NCBI GenBank assembly: GCA_050997195.1
Contig: JBPCRE010000068.1
Span: 1-14,008 of the forward strand
DNA from: JACCZP01 sp050997195
Lineage (GTDB): Bacteria > Actinomycetota > Thermoleophilia > Solirubrobacterales > Thermoleophilaceae
Reading direction: 5' to 3'
Length of the DNA stretch: 14,008 nucleotides
Below the pieces are notes generated by a model. That model saw only the letters and a program-made list of their open reading frames with translations, did not search any database and was not told where the DNA came from. The position numbers and the translations under genes are program-made. This document shows, in pieces, positions 6,626 through 12,975 of this stretch. How positions within the stretch are numbered: the first letter of the stretch is position 1; each line of letters opens with the position of its first letter.

Positions 6626-7495
6626 TCAGTCGGCCGTGGAGACCGGCGCCGAGCGGCGCCAGAAGGAGGTCGCTTGGCCGAGAGACGCCGGTCCCGTGAG
6701 GGCGAAGACGACGGCGAAGAGGGTTGCGCCGACGAGCACGATCGCCGGCCCCGACTGCACGTCGAGGTGGTAGGAGAGGTTCATGCCCACGAAGCCCGAC
6801 GCCGCCCCGATGGCCGTGGCCAGGCCGAGCATGCGGCCGAACGAGTTCGTCAGCATGCGGGCCACCGTGGCGGGAATGACGAGCGTGGCGGCGATCAGGG
6901 TCACTCCGAGGACCTGCATGGTGGCGAGGATCGAGCCGGCCAGGACGAGCATGAGCAGGGCGTCGAGGCGAGCGGTGTTGACTCCGGACACGTCGGCCAC
7001 CTCGGGATCGAAGGTCGTAAAGAGCAGGGCTCGGTAGCGCAGGAAGACGAACGCGGCGGCGAGAGCGGTCACCGCGGCGATGGCCGCCACGTCCTCCCTG
7101 CCGACCCCCAGGATCGAGCCGAAGAGGGCGGCGTCAAAGCTCGGTCCGGCCCCCCCAAAGAGGGCAAAGAGAGTGAGGCCGAGGGCGAAGGAGGCGGTGG
7201 TGATGACCCCGATCGCGGCGTCCGAGCCGATCACACGCCGGCGCGTGACCGCGTTGATCATGAGCGCGGAGGCCACACCCCAGGCGCCGGCGCCGAGCAG
7301 GAAGTTGACCCCGAGCAGGGCGCTGGCGGCAAAGCCGCCGAAGATGGCGTGCGAGAGGCCGTGGCCGATGTAGCTCATGCCCTTGAGCACCACGTAGACG
7401 CCGACCAGGCCGCACAGCGCCCCGGCCATTGTGGCCACGAGCAGGCCGTTGCGGAAGAACTCAAAGGCAAACGGGCGCAGCAGCTCGGCGGTCAT
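6626..7495 (-). CDS. znuB: Zinc/metal ABC transporter permease (ZnuB-like)
   Basis: Membrane subunit of the ABC-3 family of Zn/Mn importers, 289 residues from the ATG at 7495. That ATG overlaps the znuC stop codon by four bases (ATGA), implying translational coupling. Much of the chain is hydrophobic, with about eight or nine membrane segments (e.g. LLVATMAGALCGLVGVYVVL, GILGVG-flanking helices, MLVLAGSILATMQVLGVTLI). Family hallmarks are LKGMSYIGHGLSHAIFGG near the N terminus, then DPEVADVSGVN and the following VLGVTLIAATLVIPATVARM. The frame extends upstream to 8008 without a stop, but that part is antisense-like noise over znuC. It pairs with the ATPase and lipoprotein upstream; zinc is favoured by the binding-protein ligands and the neighbouring regulator. 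Confidence 0.93.
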   Translation of the reverse strand: MTAELLRPFAFEFFRNGLLVATMAGALCGLVGVYVVLKGMSYIGHGLSHAIFGGFAASALLGVNFLLGAGAWGVASALMINAVTRRRVIGSDAAIGVITTASFALGLTLFALFGGAGPSFDAALFGSILGVGREDVAAIAAVTALAAAFVFLRYRALLFTTFDPEVADVSGVNTARLDALLMLVLAGSILATMQVLGVTLIAATLVIPATVARMLTNSFGRMLGLATAIGAASGFVGMNLSYHLDVQSGPAIVLVGATLFAVVFALTGPASLGQATSFWRRSAPVSTAD

Positions 7496-8289
7496 GCCGT
7501 GGTCCGCTCGCGGGCCGGGCCGGGATGCGCGGCGCCCGGGGCGTCGACCACGACGGGCATGCCCGCGTGCTCGAGCACCTCCATGCTCGCCCCGAAGGTC
7601 TGCTCGAGCACGGTCGGCGTGAGCACCTCGTGGGGGCGACCGGCAGCGATCACGGTCTGGTTGAGGCAGACCAGACGGGGAAGGTGAGCGGCGACCCCGT
7701 TCAGGTCGTGCGTGGTCAGGACGATGGCCAGGCCGGTGGCGTTGAGGTCGTCGAGCAGGTGCAGGATCTCGTGGCGGAGGCGGACGTCGACGCCGGAGGT
7801 GGGCTCGTCGAGCAACAGCAGCTCGGGGCGTCGCAGCAGGGCCCGGGCCAGGAAGACGCGCTGCTGCTGGCCGCCGGAGAGCTCCCGGATGTGGCGGCCG
7901 GCCAGCTCCTCGATCCCCAGCCTCGCCAGGACCTCGCCGACCTCGGCCCGCTCGGCCTTGCTCGGCCAGGGCCGCAGCCGTCCGTGCGTCCTGGCCATCA
8001 GGACACATTCGGCGACTGTCACCGGGAAGTTCCAGTTGACCGTCTCGACCTGCGGGACGTAGGCGATGCGCAGCCCCGCACGCCGCCAGACCGAGCCGCC
8101 GACGGGACGCATGGTGCCGGTCAGGGTGCGCAGCAGCGTCGTCTTGCCCGAGCCCGAGGGCCCCACCACGCCGATGAACTGACGACGGGCCACGGCGAGG
8201 TCGACGTCGGCCAGCACCGGCGCTCCGCGACGATAGGCGCAGGTCACCCCCTCGAGCCGGACGAGCTCGGGGCCCGCGGCCGCCGTCAC
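7492..8289 (-). CDS. znuC: Zinc/metal ABC transporter ATP-binding protein (ZnuC-like)
   Basis: Cytoplasmic ATPase of the metal importer, 265 residues. It starts at a GTG that overlaps the znuA stop by four bases (GTGA) and ends in a four-base overlap with znuB. Motifs: Walker A GPSGSGKTT (43-51), Q-loop Gln80 in YVPQ, signature LSGGQQQR (137-144), Walker B ELLLLDEP (156-163) and switch His194 in TTHDL. The segment after the Q-loop, VNWNFPVTVAECVLMAR, resembles metal-importer ATPases, including the Mn/Fe-type branch, so specificity cannot be read from this subunit alone. The tail (about 235-265) carries VVVDAPGAAHPGPARE and looks unstructured. Confidence 0.94.
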   Translation of the reverse strand: MTAAAGPELVRLEGVTCAYRRGAPVLADVDLAVARRQFIGVVGPSGSGKTTLLRTLTGTMRPVGGSVWRRAGLRIAYVPQVETVNWNFPVTVAECVLMARTHGRLRPWPSKAERAEVGEVLARLGIEELAGRHIRELSGGQQQRVFLARALLRRPELLLLDEPTSGVDVRLRHEILHLLDDLNATGLAIVLTTHDLNGVAAHLPRLVCLNQTVIAAGRPHEVLTPTVLEQTFGASMEVLEHAGMPVVVDAPGAAHPGPARERTTA

Positions 8290-9410
8290 TGCGGGTACTC
8301 GGCCCGGTCGGGAGCGACGTTGCGCGGCTTGAACGCGCGCAGCGCCGATGCGTCGCCTCCCAGCGACTCGGTCATCGTCACGTAGTCGAAGTCCATGAGC
8401 CCCATCCAGGAGTGGCCGGCCTCTCCCGGCCGCTCGGGAAGGTCGTCGTCGCGCAGGACGTCGACGTATTTCACCCCCGCCTCCTGACCAATCCGCTCGA
8501 GCACCGGGCTGGGGAAGACCTCAGAGCCGAAGACAGCCGGAACCTTCTCGGCCTTGACCTGATCGACCAGGCGGGCCACCTCCTTGGGCGAGGGGTCCTC
8601 GAAGTCCGAGACCTGGATCGCGCCGATGACCTTCCAGCCGTAGTCCCTGGCGAAGTAGGCGTAGGCGTCGTGGTAGGTCAGCAGCTTGCGCCGGGACGCG
8701 GGTAGGGTGGCGAACGCCTTGCGCATGGCGCCGTCGAACTCACCCACCAGGGCCGCGAACCTGTCGTAGTTGCCTCGGTAGTAGCCGGCGTTGTCGGGAT
8801 CACGCTTGGAGAGGTCATCGCGCACGATCTCCGCGTACTTCATCGCATACCTCGGGTCGGTCCACAGGTGCGGGTTGGGCTTGCCCTCCTCCTTGGGGAA
8901 GGAGAAGTCGTAGGCGTACTCGCTCTCGGGGATCGAGCGGGTGCCGAGCTCGACGACCTCGGCGCCCTGCTTGAGGTTCTGCTCGGCCAGCTCCTTGGTC
9001 GGCTCCTCGAGCTTGAGGCCGTTCACGTACAGGACGTCGACCTCCGAGAGCAGCTCGGCCGCGCTCGGCTTGGGCTCGAAGGTGTGCGAGTTGGTGCCCT
9101 CGGGGACGATGCCGGTGATCTGCACCCGGTCGCCGCCGACGTTGGCCACGATGCTGGTGATCGGCGCCACCGTCGTGCCGACCTGAAGCTTGGGCTTGCC
9201 TCCGGAGCCCGGCGAGCCCGCGGTCTTCTCCTCCTCGCCCCCGCACCCGGTGAGAACGAGCGCGGCGCCGGCGACCAAGCCGGCCAGGAGCCGGCCGGTT
9301 CGGGGGCCCCGAGTCCCGCGTAGACCCCACCGGTCGAGCAAGCGCTGCTCGAGGCGCTCGCGGTCGCGGCTGCCCGCCCTCATCGGGCGGCGTGGAAGGC
9401 ATTCGTCCAT
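8286..9410 (-). CDS. znuA: Zinc-type ABC transporter substrate-binding lipoprotein (ZnuA-like)
   Basis: Extracytoplasmic metal-binding lipoprotein of the cluster A-I family. From the ATG at 9410 (AGGGATGGG upstream) it has 374 residues, with lipobox LTGC at Cys56. That makes a long signal sequence, so a start at ATG 9383 or a TTG near 9341 is possible. The frame runs open to 9776, but that extension is antisense to the His-rich gene. Likely metal ligands are His109 (TNSHTFEPKPS), His181 (NPHLWTDP), His247 (LTYHDAYAYF) and an acidic residue in FGSEVF (Glu297) or VLRDDD (321-323). Three His rather than His-His-Glu favours zinc over manganese. The flexible His-rich loop usual in ZnuA just before NPHxW is absent (FSFPKEEGKP instead). 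It is the first gene of the coupled znuA-znuC-znuB unit. Confidence 0.92.
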   Translation of the reverse strand: MDECLPRRPMRAGSRDRERLEQRLLDRWGLRGTRGPRTGRLLAGLVAGAALVLTGCGGEEEKTAGSPGSGGKPKLQVGTTVAPITSIVANVGGDRVQITGIVPEGTNSHTFEPKPSAAELLSEVDVLYVNGLKLEEPTKELAEQNLKQGAEVVELGTRSIPESEYAYDFSFPKEEGKPNPHLWTDPRYAMKYAEIVRDDLSKRDPDNAGYYRGNYDRFAALVGEFDGAMRKAFATLPASRRKLLTYHDAYAYFARDYGWKVIGAIQVSDFEDPSPKEVARLVDQVKAEKVPAVFGSEVFPSPVLERIGQEAGVKYVDVLRDDDLPERPGEAGHSWMGLMDFDYVTMTESLGGDASALRAFKPRNVAPDRAEYPQ

Positions 9411-9551
9411 CCCATCCCTGACATCGAGTCCCCTTCCGCCGGTGGTCGGGTGAGACCTTAACGCAAAAGACTTGCAGGTGGGAGCAGCCGTAGCACTGAA
9501 TGCTCGACGGCTACCGTGGACACGTCCAAACCCGAAGGAGGCCGAGGCGCC
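9411..9551. promoter_or_regulatory. Divergent intergenic region with candidate Zur operator
   Basis: The 140-nt spacer between znuA and the His-rich gene contains the only AT-rich patch in the area. At 9455-9479 there are nested inverted arms: ACCT/AGGT outside and GCAA-aagac-TTGC (9463-9475) inside, the size and symmetry expected of a Fur-family site, although only the inner four bases per arm are strictly symmetric. On the minus strand TAAGGT (9460-9455) could be the znuA -10, so a bound repressor would cover it. A strong AAGGAGG (9535-9541) precedes the plus-strand ATG at 9552. Control of both genes by the nearby Zur-type protein is inferred. Confidence 0.4.
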
Positions 9552-9746
9552 ATGACCGAGCACGAGCACGATCAGCCCCACAGCCATGACCACGAGCACG
9601 GCGAGGACGCGCACGAGCACGCCCACACCGAGCACGAGCACGAGCACGTCGAGCACGAGCACGAGCACGGCCACGACGACACGACCCACTCCCATCCCCA
9701 CGTCCATCAGGGCGGTCTCGAGGATCAGCACGCGCACGAGCACTGA
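9552..9746 (+). CDS. Small histidine-rich, probably metal-binding protein
   Basis: A 64-residue protein with 23 histidines (36%), mostly in alternating H-x-H runs such as EHEHEHVEHEHEHGHDD, with many Glu/Asp and no cysteine. It has no signal peptide or membrane segment, so it should be cytosolic. The ATG at 9552 is chosen because AAGGAGG lies 10 nt upstream; a GTG at 9516 is in frame but would place that ribosome site inside the gene. Such composition is known from zinc or nickel stores and chaperones (HypB-type His stretches, His-rich loops of ZnuA and ZIP/CDF transporters), but I do not recognise a named family. Its position divergent from znuACB and the shared candidate operator suggest zinc buffering or delivery. 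The function is inferred from composition and context only. Confidence 0.75.
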   Translation: MTEHEHDQPHSHDHEHGEDAHEHAHTEHEHEHVEHEHEHGHDDTTHSHPHVHQGGLEDQHAHEH

Positions 9747-9777
9747 GCCCGGTTTCGGTGAATCCAGGCTGAGCACG

Positions 9778-9874
9778 GGGGCCAGCCCTGCGCTCGGCAG
9801 GCTCCTCGGTCAGCCGGCGCTCCGCCTCGCCGCCGCGACTGCAACCTGACCGAGGAGGTCGCGAGGCTGGCTCC
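9778..9874. repeat. Long nested inverted repeat in gene-free stretch
   Basis: A perfect 12-bp inverted repeat, CTCCTCGGTCAG (9802-9813) and CTGACCGAGGAG (9846-9857), is enclosed by outer arms GGGGCCAGCC (9778-9787, with one G-U pair) and GGCTGGCTCC (9865-9874), and between them GCG/CGC (9790-9792, 9860-9862). The 32-nt interior is also GC-rich and can fold (CGGCG with CGCCG). The stretch 9747-10029 holds no convincing gene. The element may be a structured RNA, a strong bidirectional terminator for the His-rich gene, or a remnant of a mobile element beside hipBA; nothing in the sequence decides. Confidence 0.6.
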
Positions 9875-10004
9875 AGTTAAGCCGGCGGCGGCTCACGGTC
9901 GACGGGTCAAGGCGTCGCCTTCGCCGGTCGTCGGCCGCATGCTGAGGTCGCCCGTCTCGGCCGCGACATCGTACCCCGATCAAAATTAAGACGGGTTTCT
10001 GCGG

Positions 10005-10029
10005 CACTAAAAGGTATAGTGGCTGTTAT
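10005..10029 (+). promoter_or_regulatory. hipBA promoter and candidate autoregulatory operator
   Basis: A near-consensus -10, TATAGT (10015-10020), ends 9 nt before the antitoxin ATG and no Shine-Dalgarno is present, so the message is probably leaderless. A palindrome CACTA-aaaggta-TAGTG (10005-10021) overlaps the -10, which is where a HipB-type repressor would bind to autoregulate the operon. The upstream run from 9979 to 10029 is much richer in A and T than the surroundings. No clear -35 was found. Confidence 0.5.
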
Positions 10030-10392
10030 ATGCCTCAGAAAATTACCAACCGGCGTCGGGGTCGCCCGAACCATCCCGTGCCGCCACCGGTCCGCCGCGC
10101 GCTTGGTCACGTTGCCGATGACGTTGCCGCGTGGCGGAAGCTGCGTGGCGTGACGCAGGCTCAGCTGGCTGACCGAGCCGGTGTTTCGCGCGACACGCTG
10201 GTCCGCCTGGAGGGCGGCGACGGAGGCGTGAGCGTGGAGAACCTGCTTCGGGTTCTTCGTGCGCTCGGTCTGCTGGACAGCGTCCGTCAAGCCCTAGATC
10301 CTTATGAGAGCGATGTCGGGCGGCTACGTTCGAACGAGCAGCTTCCACAGCGCATACGCCCCCGGAGCCTGACCAGCCGAAACGATGGCTGA
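10030..10392 (+). CDS. HipB-like XRE-family antitoxin
   Basis: DNA-binding antitoxin expected to neutralise the HipA-type kinase encoded next and to repress the operon, 120 residues. A Cro/C1-type helix-turn-helix spans about 30-62 (AAWRKLRGVTQAQLADRAGV, then SRDTLVRLEGG). It is followed by SVENLLRVLRALGLLDSV, the usual fifth helix of the XRE fold, then a polar, Arg-rich C-terminal tail. The basic N terminus (about 1-20) is probably disordered. It ends 8 nt inside the start of the kinase gene, so the pair is translationally coupled. The start follows TATAGT by nine bases without a ribosome binding site. Assignment as HipB rests on the fold plus the adjacent full-length kinase. Confidence 0.88.
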   Translation: MPQKITNRRRGRPNHPVPPPVRRALGHVADDVAAWRKLRGVTQAQLADRAGVSRDTLVRLEGGDGGVSVENLLRVLRALGLLDSVRQALDPYESDVGRLRSNEQLPQRIRPRSLTSRNDG

Positions 10393-11656
10393 GACCCCGG
10401 TCGAGGTCGTTGTCCAGATCGGGGGCGACGATGTCCTCGCCGGCCGAATGTGGTCACACCGCCGGCGCAAGGCCGAGTCGGCGACCTTCAGCTACGCGTC
10501 GGAGTATCTCGCGCGCCGTGACGCCTACGAGCTGGATCCCCTGCTGCCCCTTTTCGCCGGACAGCAGCAGACGCCGGCGGGCCGGCGGATCTTTGGAGCC
10601 TTCTCGGATGGCGCGCCGGACCGCTGGGGCCGCCGACTCATCCACCGAGCCGAGCGGCAGCGGGTCCGTCGTGAGCCGGGCGCCGAGCGCAGCTTCGGTG
10701 AAGTCGACTACCTGCTCGGCGTGCGCGACGACCTGCGCCAGGGTGCGCTGCGCTTCCGCGACCCCGAGACTGCGACGTACCTGGCCAACGAGAACGTTGG
10801 CGTTCCGCACCTTGTGGACCTCCCGAAGCTGCTCAACGCAGCCAACCGGCTGGAGCGGGACGAGGCAAGCGAGACCGAGCTCCACACGCTGCTACGCGGA
10901 GGAAGCTCGCTGGGCGGCGCACGGCCGAAGGCCCACGTCCTCGACCAGGCCGGCCGAGTGGGCATCGCCAAGTTCCCGAGCCCGACCAACGACGAGTGGG
11001 ACGTGATGCGCTGGGAGGCCGTCGCCTTGACGGTGGCTCGCGAGGCCGGCATCTCGGTCCCGGACTCCAAGCTGGAGCTCATCGACGGGAAGGCGGTGCT
11101 GATCGTCAATCGCTTCGATCGGAGGGATCGCCAGCGGGTGGGCTACGTGAGCGCGATGACCATGCTCGAGGCCACCGACGGTGACGAGGGCAGCTACCTC
11201 GACATCGCGGAAGTCATCGAGCGCCATTCCGCGAGCGCCGGCGACGACCTACGGCAGCTGTGGCGGCGAATCGCCTTCTCGATCCTCATCAGCAACACCG
11301 ATGACCACCTGCGCAACCACGGCTTCTTGCGCACCAGCACCGCCGGCTGGTCCCTATCCCCGGCCTTCGACATCAACCCGGACCCGCGACCCGGACCCAA
11401 GTACCTGAGTACCGCCATCGACTACGACACCACCGCGGCCCGCCCCGAGGCGCTCATGGATGTCGCGGAGCACTTCCGCCTCACCGACGACCAAGCCCGC
11501 GCGGTGCTCCGTGACGTCAGCGGGGCCACCAGTCGGTGGCGGGCGGCGGCACAAGGGGCAGGGTTCAAGCGCGGGGCAGTCGAGGAGATGGCCCCGGCCT
11601 TCGAGCACCAGCAGGCCGAGACGGCGCGGGAGATCGTCGATTCCCTCGCGTCCTAA
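10385..11656 (+). CDS. HipA-family serine/threonine kinase toxin
   Basis: Toxin kinase of the HipA family; the Escherichia coli member phosphorylates glutamyl-tRNA synthetase and induces persistence. It has 423 residues, close to E. coli HipA (440), with an N-terminal subdomain (about 1-125) and the kinase lobe after it. The Gly-rich loop GGSSLGGARPKA (172-183) places Ser175 at the position of the E. coli autophosphorylated Ser150. Lys196 in IAKFPS should bind ATP, FDR lies at 244-246, and the catalytic core NTDDHLRNHGF has Asp306 and Asn311, with metal-binding Asp329 in PAFDINP. The spacing of these residues matches Asp309, Asn314 and Asp332 of E. coli. No residue is missing, so the toxin should be active. 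Its stop overlaps that of convergent sufS in CTAA. The target is not predictable. Confidence 0.93.
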   Translation: MAETPVEVVVQIGGDDVLAGRMWSHRRRKAESATFSYASEYLARRDAYELDPLLPLFAGQQQTPAGRRIFGAFSDGAPDRWGRRLIHRAERQRVRREPGAERSFGEVDYLLGVRDDLRQGALRFRDPETATYLANENVGVPHLVDLPKLLNAANRLERDEASETELHTLLRGGSSLGGARPKAHVLDQAGRVGIAKFPSPTNDEWDVMRWEAVALTVAREAGISVPDSKLELIDGKAVLIVNRFDRRDRQRVGYVSAMTMLEATDGDEGSYLDIAEVIERHSASAGDDLRQLWRRIAFSILISNTDDHLRNHGFLRTSTAGWSLSPAFDINPDPRPGPKYLSTAIDYDTTAARPEALMDVAEHFRLTDDQARAVLRDVSGATSRWRAAAQGAGFKRGAVEEMAPAFEHQQAETAREIVDSLAS

Positions 11657-12975
11657 AGCCCGAACACCCGCCGCGCCTCGTGTAGGGAGTCCACCAGCCG
11701 GTCCACGTCGTCGGTCTCGTTGTAGACGTGGAAGGAGGCTCGGGCCGTGGCGCCCACGCCCAGGCGGCGCATCAGCGGTTGGGCACAGTGGTGGCCGGCG
11801 CGCACGCACACGCCGGTGCGGTCGCCCACCTCGGCGATGTCGTGCGGGTGCACGCCCTCCATGGCGAAGGACACCACGCCGCCGCGGCGCGCGGGGTCGA
11901 GAGGCCCGAAGAGGGTGAGTCCCGGGACCTCGGCGAGGCGCTCGAGGGCGTGGGCGGTGAGGTGGCGCTCGTGCTCGCGGATCGCGTCGAAGCCGAGGTC
12001 CGAGAGGAAGTCCACCGCCGCGCCGAGCCCGATGGCCTCGGCGATGGCCGAGGTGCCGGCCTCGAACTTCCAGGGCAGCTCGTTCCACGTCGAGCGGTCG
12101 CGCTCGACCTTCGAGATCATGTGCCCGCCGGAGATGAACGGGCGCATCGACTCGAGCAGCTCGCGCCGGCCGTGGAGCACGCCGATGCCCGTCGGCCCGA
12201 GCGCCTTGTGCCCGGTCCAGGCGTAGAAGTCGGCGTCGATCTCGCCCACGTCCACCCGCATCTGGGGCGCGGCCTGGGTGCCGTCCACCACGGTGACCGC
12301 GCCGGCGGCGCGGGCCCGCGCGGCGATCTCGCGCACCGGGTTGATGGTGCCGAGCACGTTCGAGACGTGCACCACGCCCACCAGCCGCACGCGCCCCTCG
12401 GCCAGCACGGCGTCGAGCTCGTCGAGGGAGAGCTCGCCCTCCTCGGACACCGAGAGGTAGCGAAGCTTCGCGCCTCGCTCCTCGCAGAGCTGCTGCCACG
12501 GGACGATGTTCGAGTGGTGCTCCATCTCGGTGAGGAGCACCTCGTCCCCGGGGCCCACGTGGTCGCGGCCCCAGGCGTAGGCCACGAGGTTGATGGCCTC
12601 GGTGGCGTTGTGGGTGAAGATCGTGGTGCGCGGATCGGCGCCGTAGGCGGCGGCGATGCGCTCGCGCGCACCCTCGAAGCGCTCGGTGGCCTCGGCGGCC
12701 AGGCGGTAGACGCCGCGGTGCACGCTCGCGTTCTCGTGGCGCAGGAACCCGTCCATGGCGTCGAGCACGGCGGCGGGCTTCTGCGCGGTGGCCGCCGAGT
12801 CGAGGTAGGCGACGCGCCCGTCGGCCAGCACGGGGAACTCGGCGCGCAGGCCTGCGAGCTGGGCGGCCGGCGCCGAGGATCCCTCGACGTCGTGCGGCCG
12901 CGTGTCGATCAGCCCGTGCGGCTCGGCGTCGGTGTCCGGGGTCACCCCGGTCGGAAACGCGCCGCGCGCGCTCAC
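11653..12975 (-). CDS. sufS: SufS-type cysteine desulfurase
   Basis: PLP-dependent group II cysteine desulfurase that removes sulfur from L-cysteine and passes it, as a persulfide, to SufU for Fe-S assembly. It is 440 residues from the GTG at 12975, which overlaps the sufD stop by four bases (GTGA); a GTG at 12945 is an alternative. Key residues are His153 (EMEHHSN), Asp231 (VVDGTQ), PLP-binding Lys257 (AWTGHKALGPTG) and catalytic Cys397 (RAGHHCAQP). The extended lobe holding the active-site loop is typical of SufS. Relative to the usual 405-420 residues there is an N-terminal extension of roughly 30, polar and Asp/Pro-rich, before AAQLAGLRAEFPVL. The frame stays open upstream through sufD, but that is a shadow. 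It is convergent with hipA and overlaps its stop. Confidence 0.95.
   Translation of the reverse strand: MSARGAFPTGVTPDTDAEPHGLIDTRPHDVEGSSAPAAQLAGLRAEFPVLADGRVAYLDSAATAQKPAAVLDAMDGFLRHENASVHRGVYRLAAEATERFEGARERIAAAYGADPRTTIFTHNATEAINLVAYAWGRDHVGPGDEVLLTEMEHHSNIVPWQQLCEERGAKLRYLSVSEEGELSLDELDAVLAEGRVRLVGVVHVSNVLGTINPVREIAARARAAGAVTVVDGTQAAPQMRVDVGEIDADFYAWTGHKALGPTGIGVLHGRRELLESMRPFISGGHMISKVERDRSTWNELPWKFEAGTSAIAEAIGLGAAVDFLSDLGFDAIREHERHLTAHALERLAEVPGLTLFGPLDPARRGGVVSFAMEGVHPHDIAEVGDRTGVCVRAGHHCAQPLMRRLGVGATARASFHVYNETDDVDRLVDSLHEARRVFGL

Noticed and set aside
6596..7687. Plus-strand open frame of 363 codons rich in Gly, Glu and Arg opposite znuB
   Set aside because: Composition is that of an antisense shadow; the minus-strand permease is clear.
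7496..8008. Extension of the ZnuB frame upstream of 7495
   Set aside because: It overlaps znuC in another frame and shows no permease character; the ATGA overlap marks the start.
9570..9680. GAGCAC-type hexamer repeats, considered as a microsatellite or small CRISPR-like array
   Set aside because: They are Glu-His codons inside a coding frame with a good ribosome binding site; there are no spacers and no repeat of CRISPR length.
9411..9776. 122-codon N-terminal extension of the ZnuA frame, starting at 9776
   Set aside because: It is antisense to the His-rich gene; its Val/Leu run is the reverse complement of GAGCAC repeats, and the lipobox places the true start near 9410.
9846..9960. Possible tRNA or attachment-site remnant near hipBA
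   Set aside because: No T-loop (GGTTCGAATCC-like) sequence, no acceptor pairing and no integrase or direct repeats were found.
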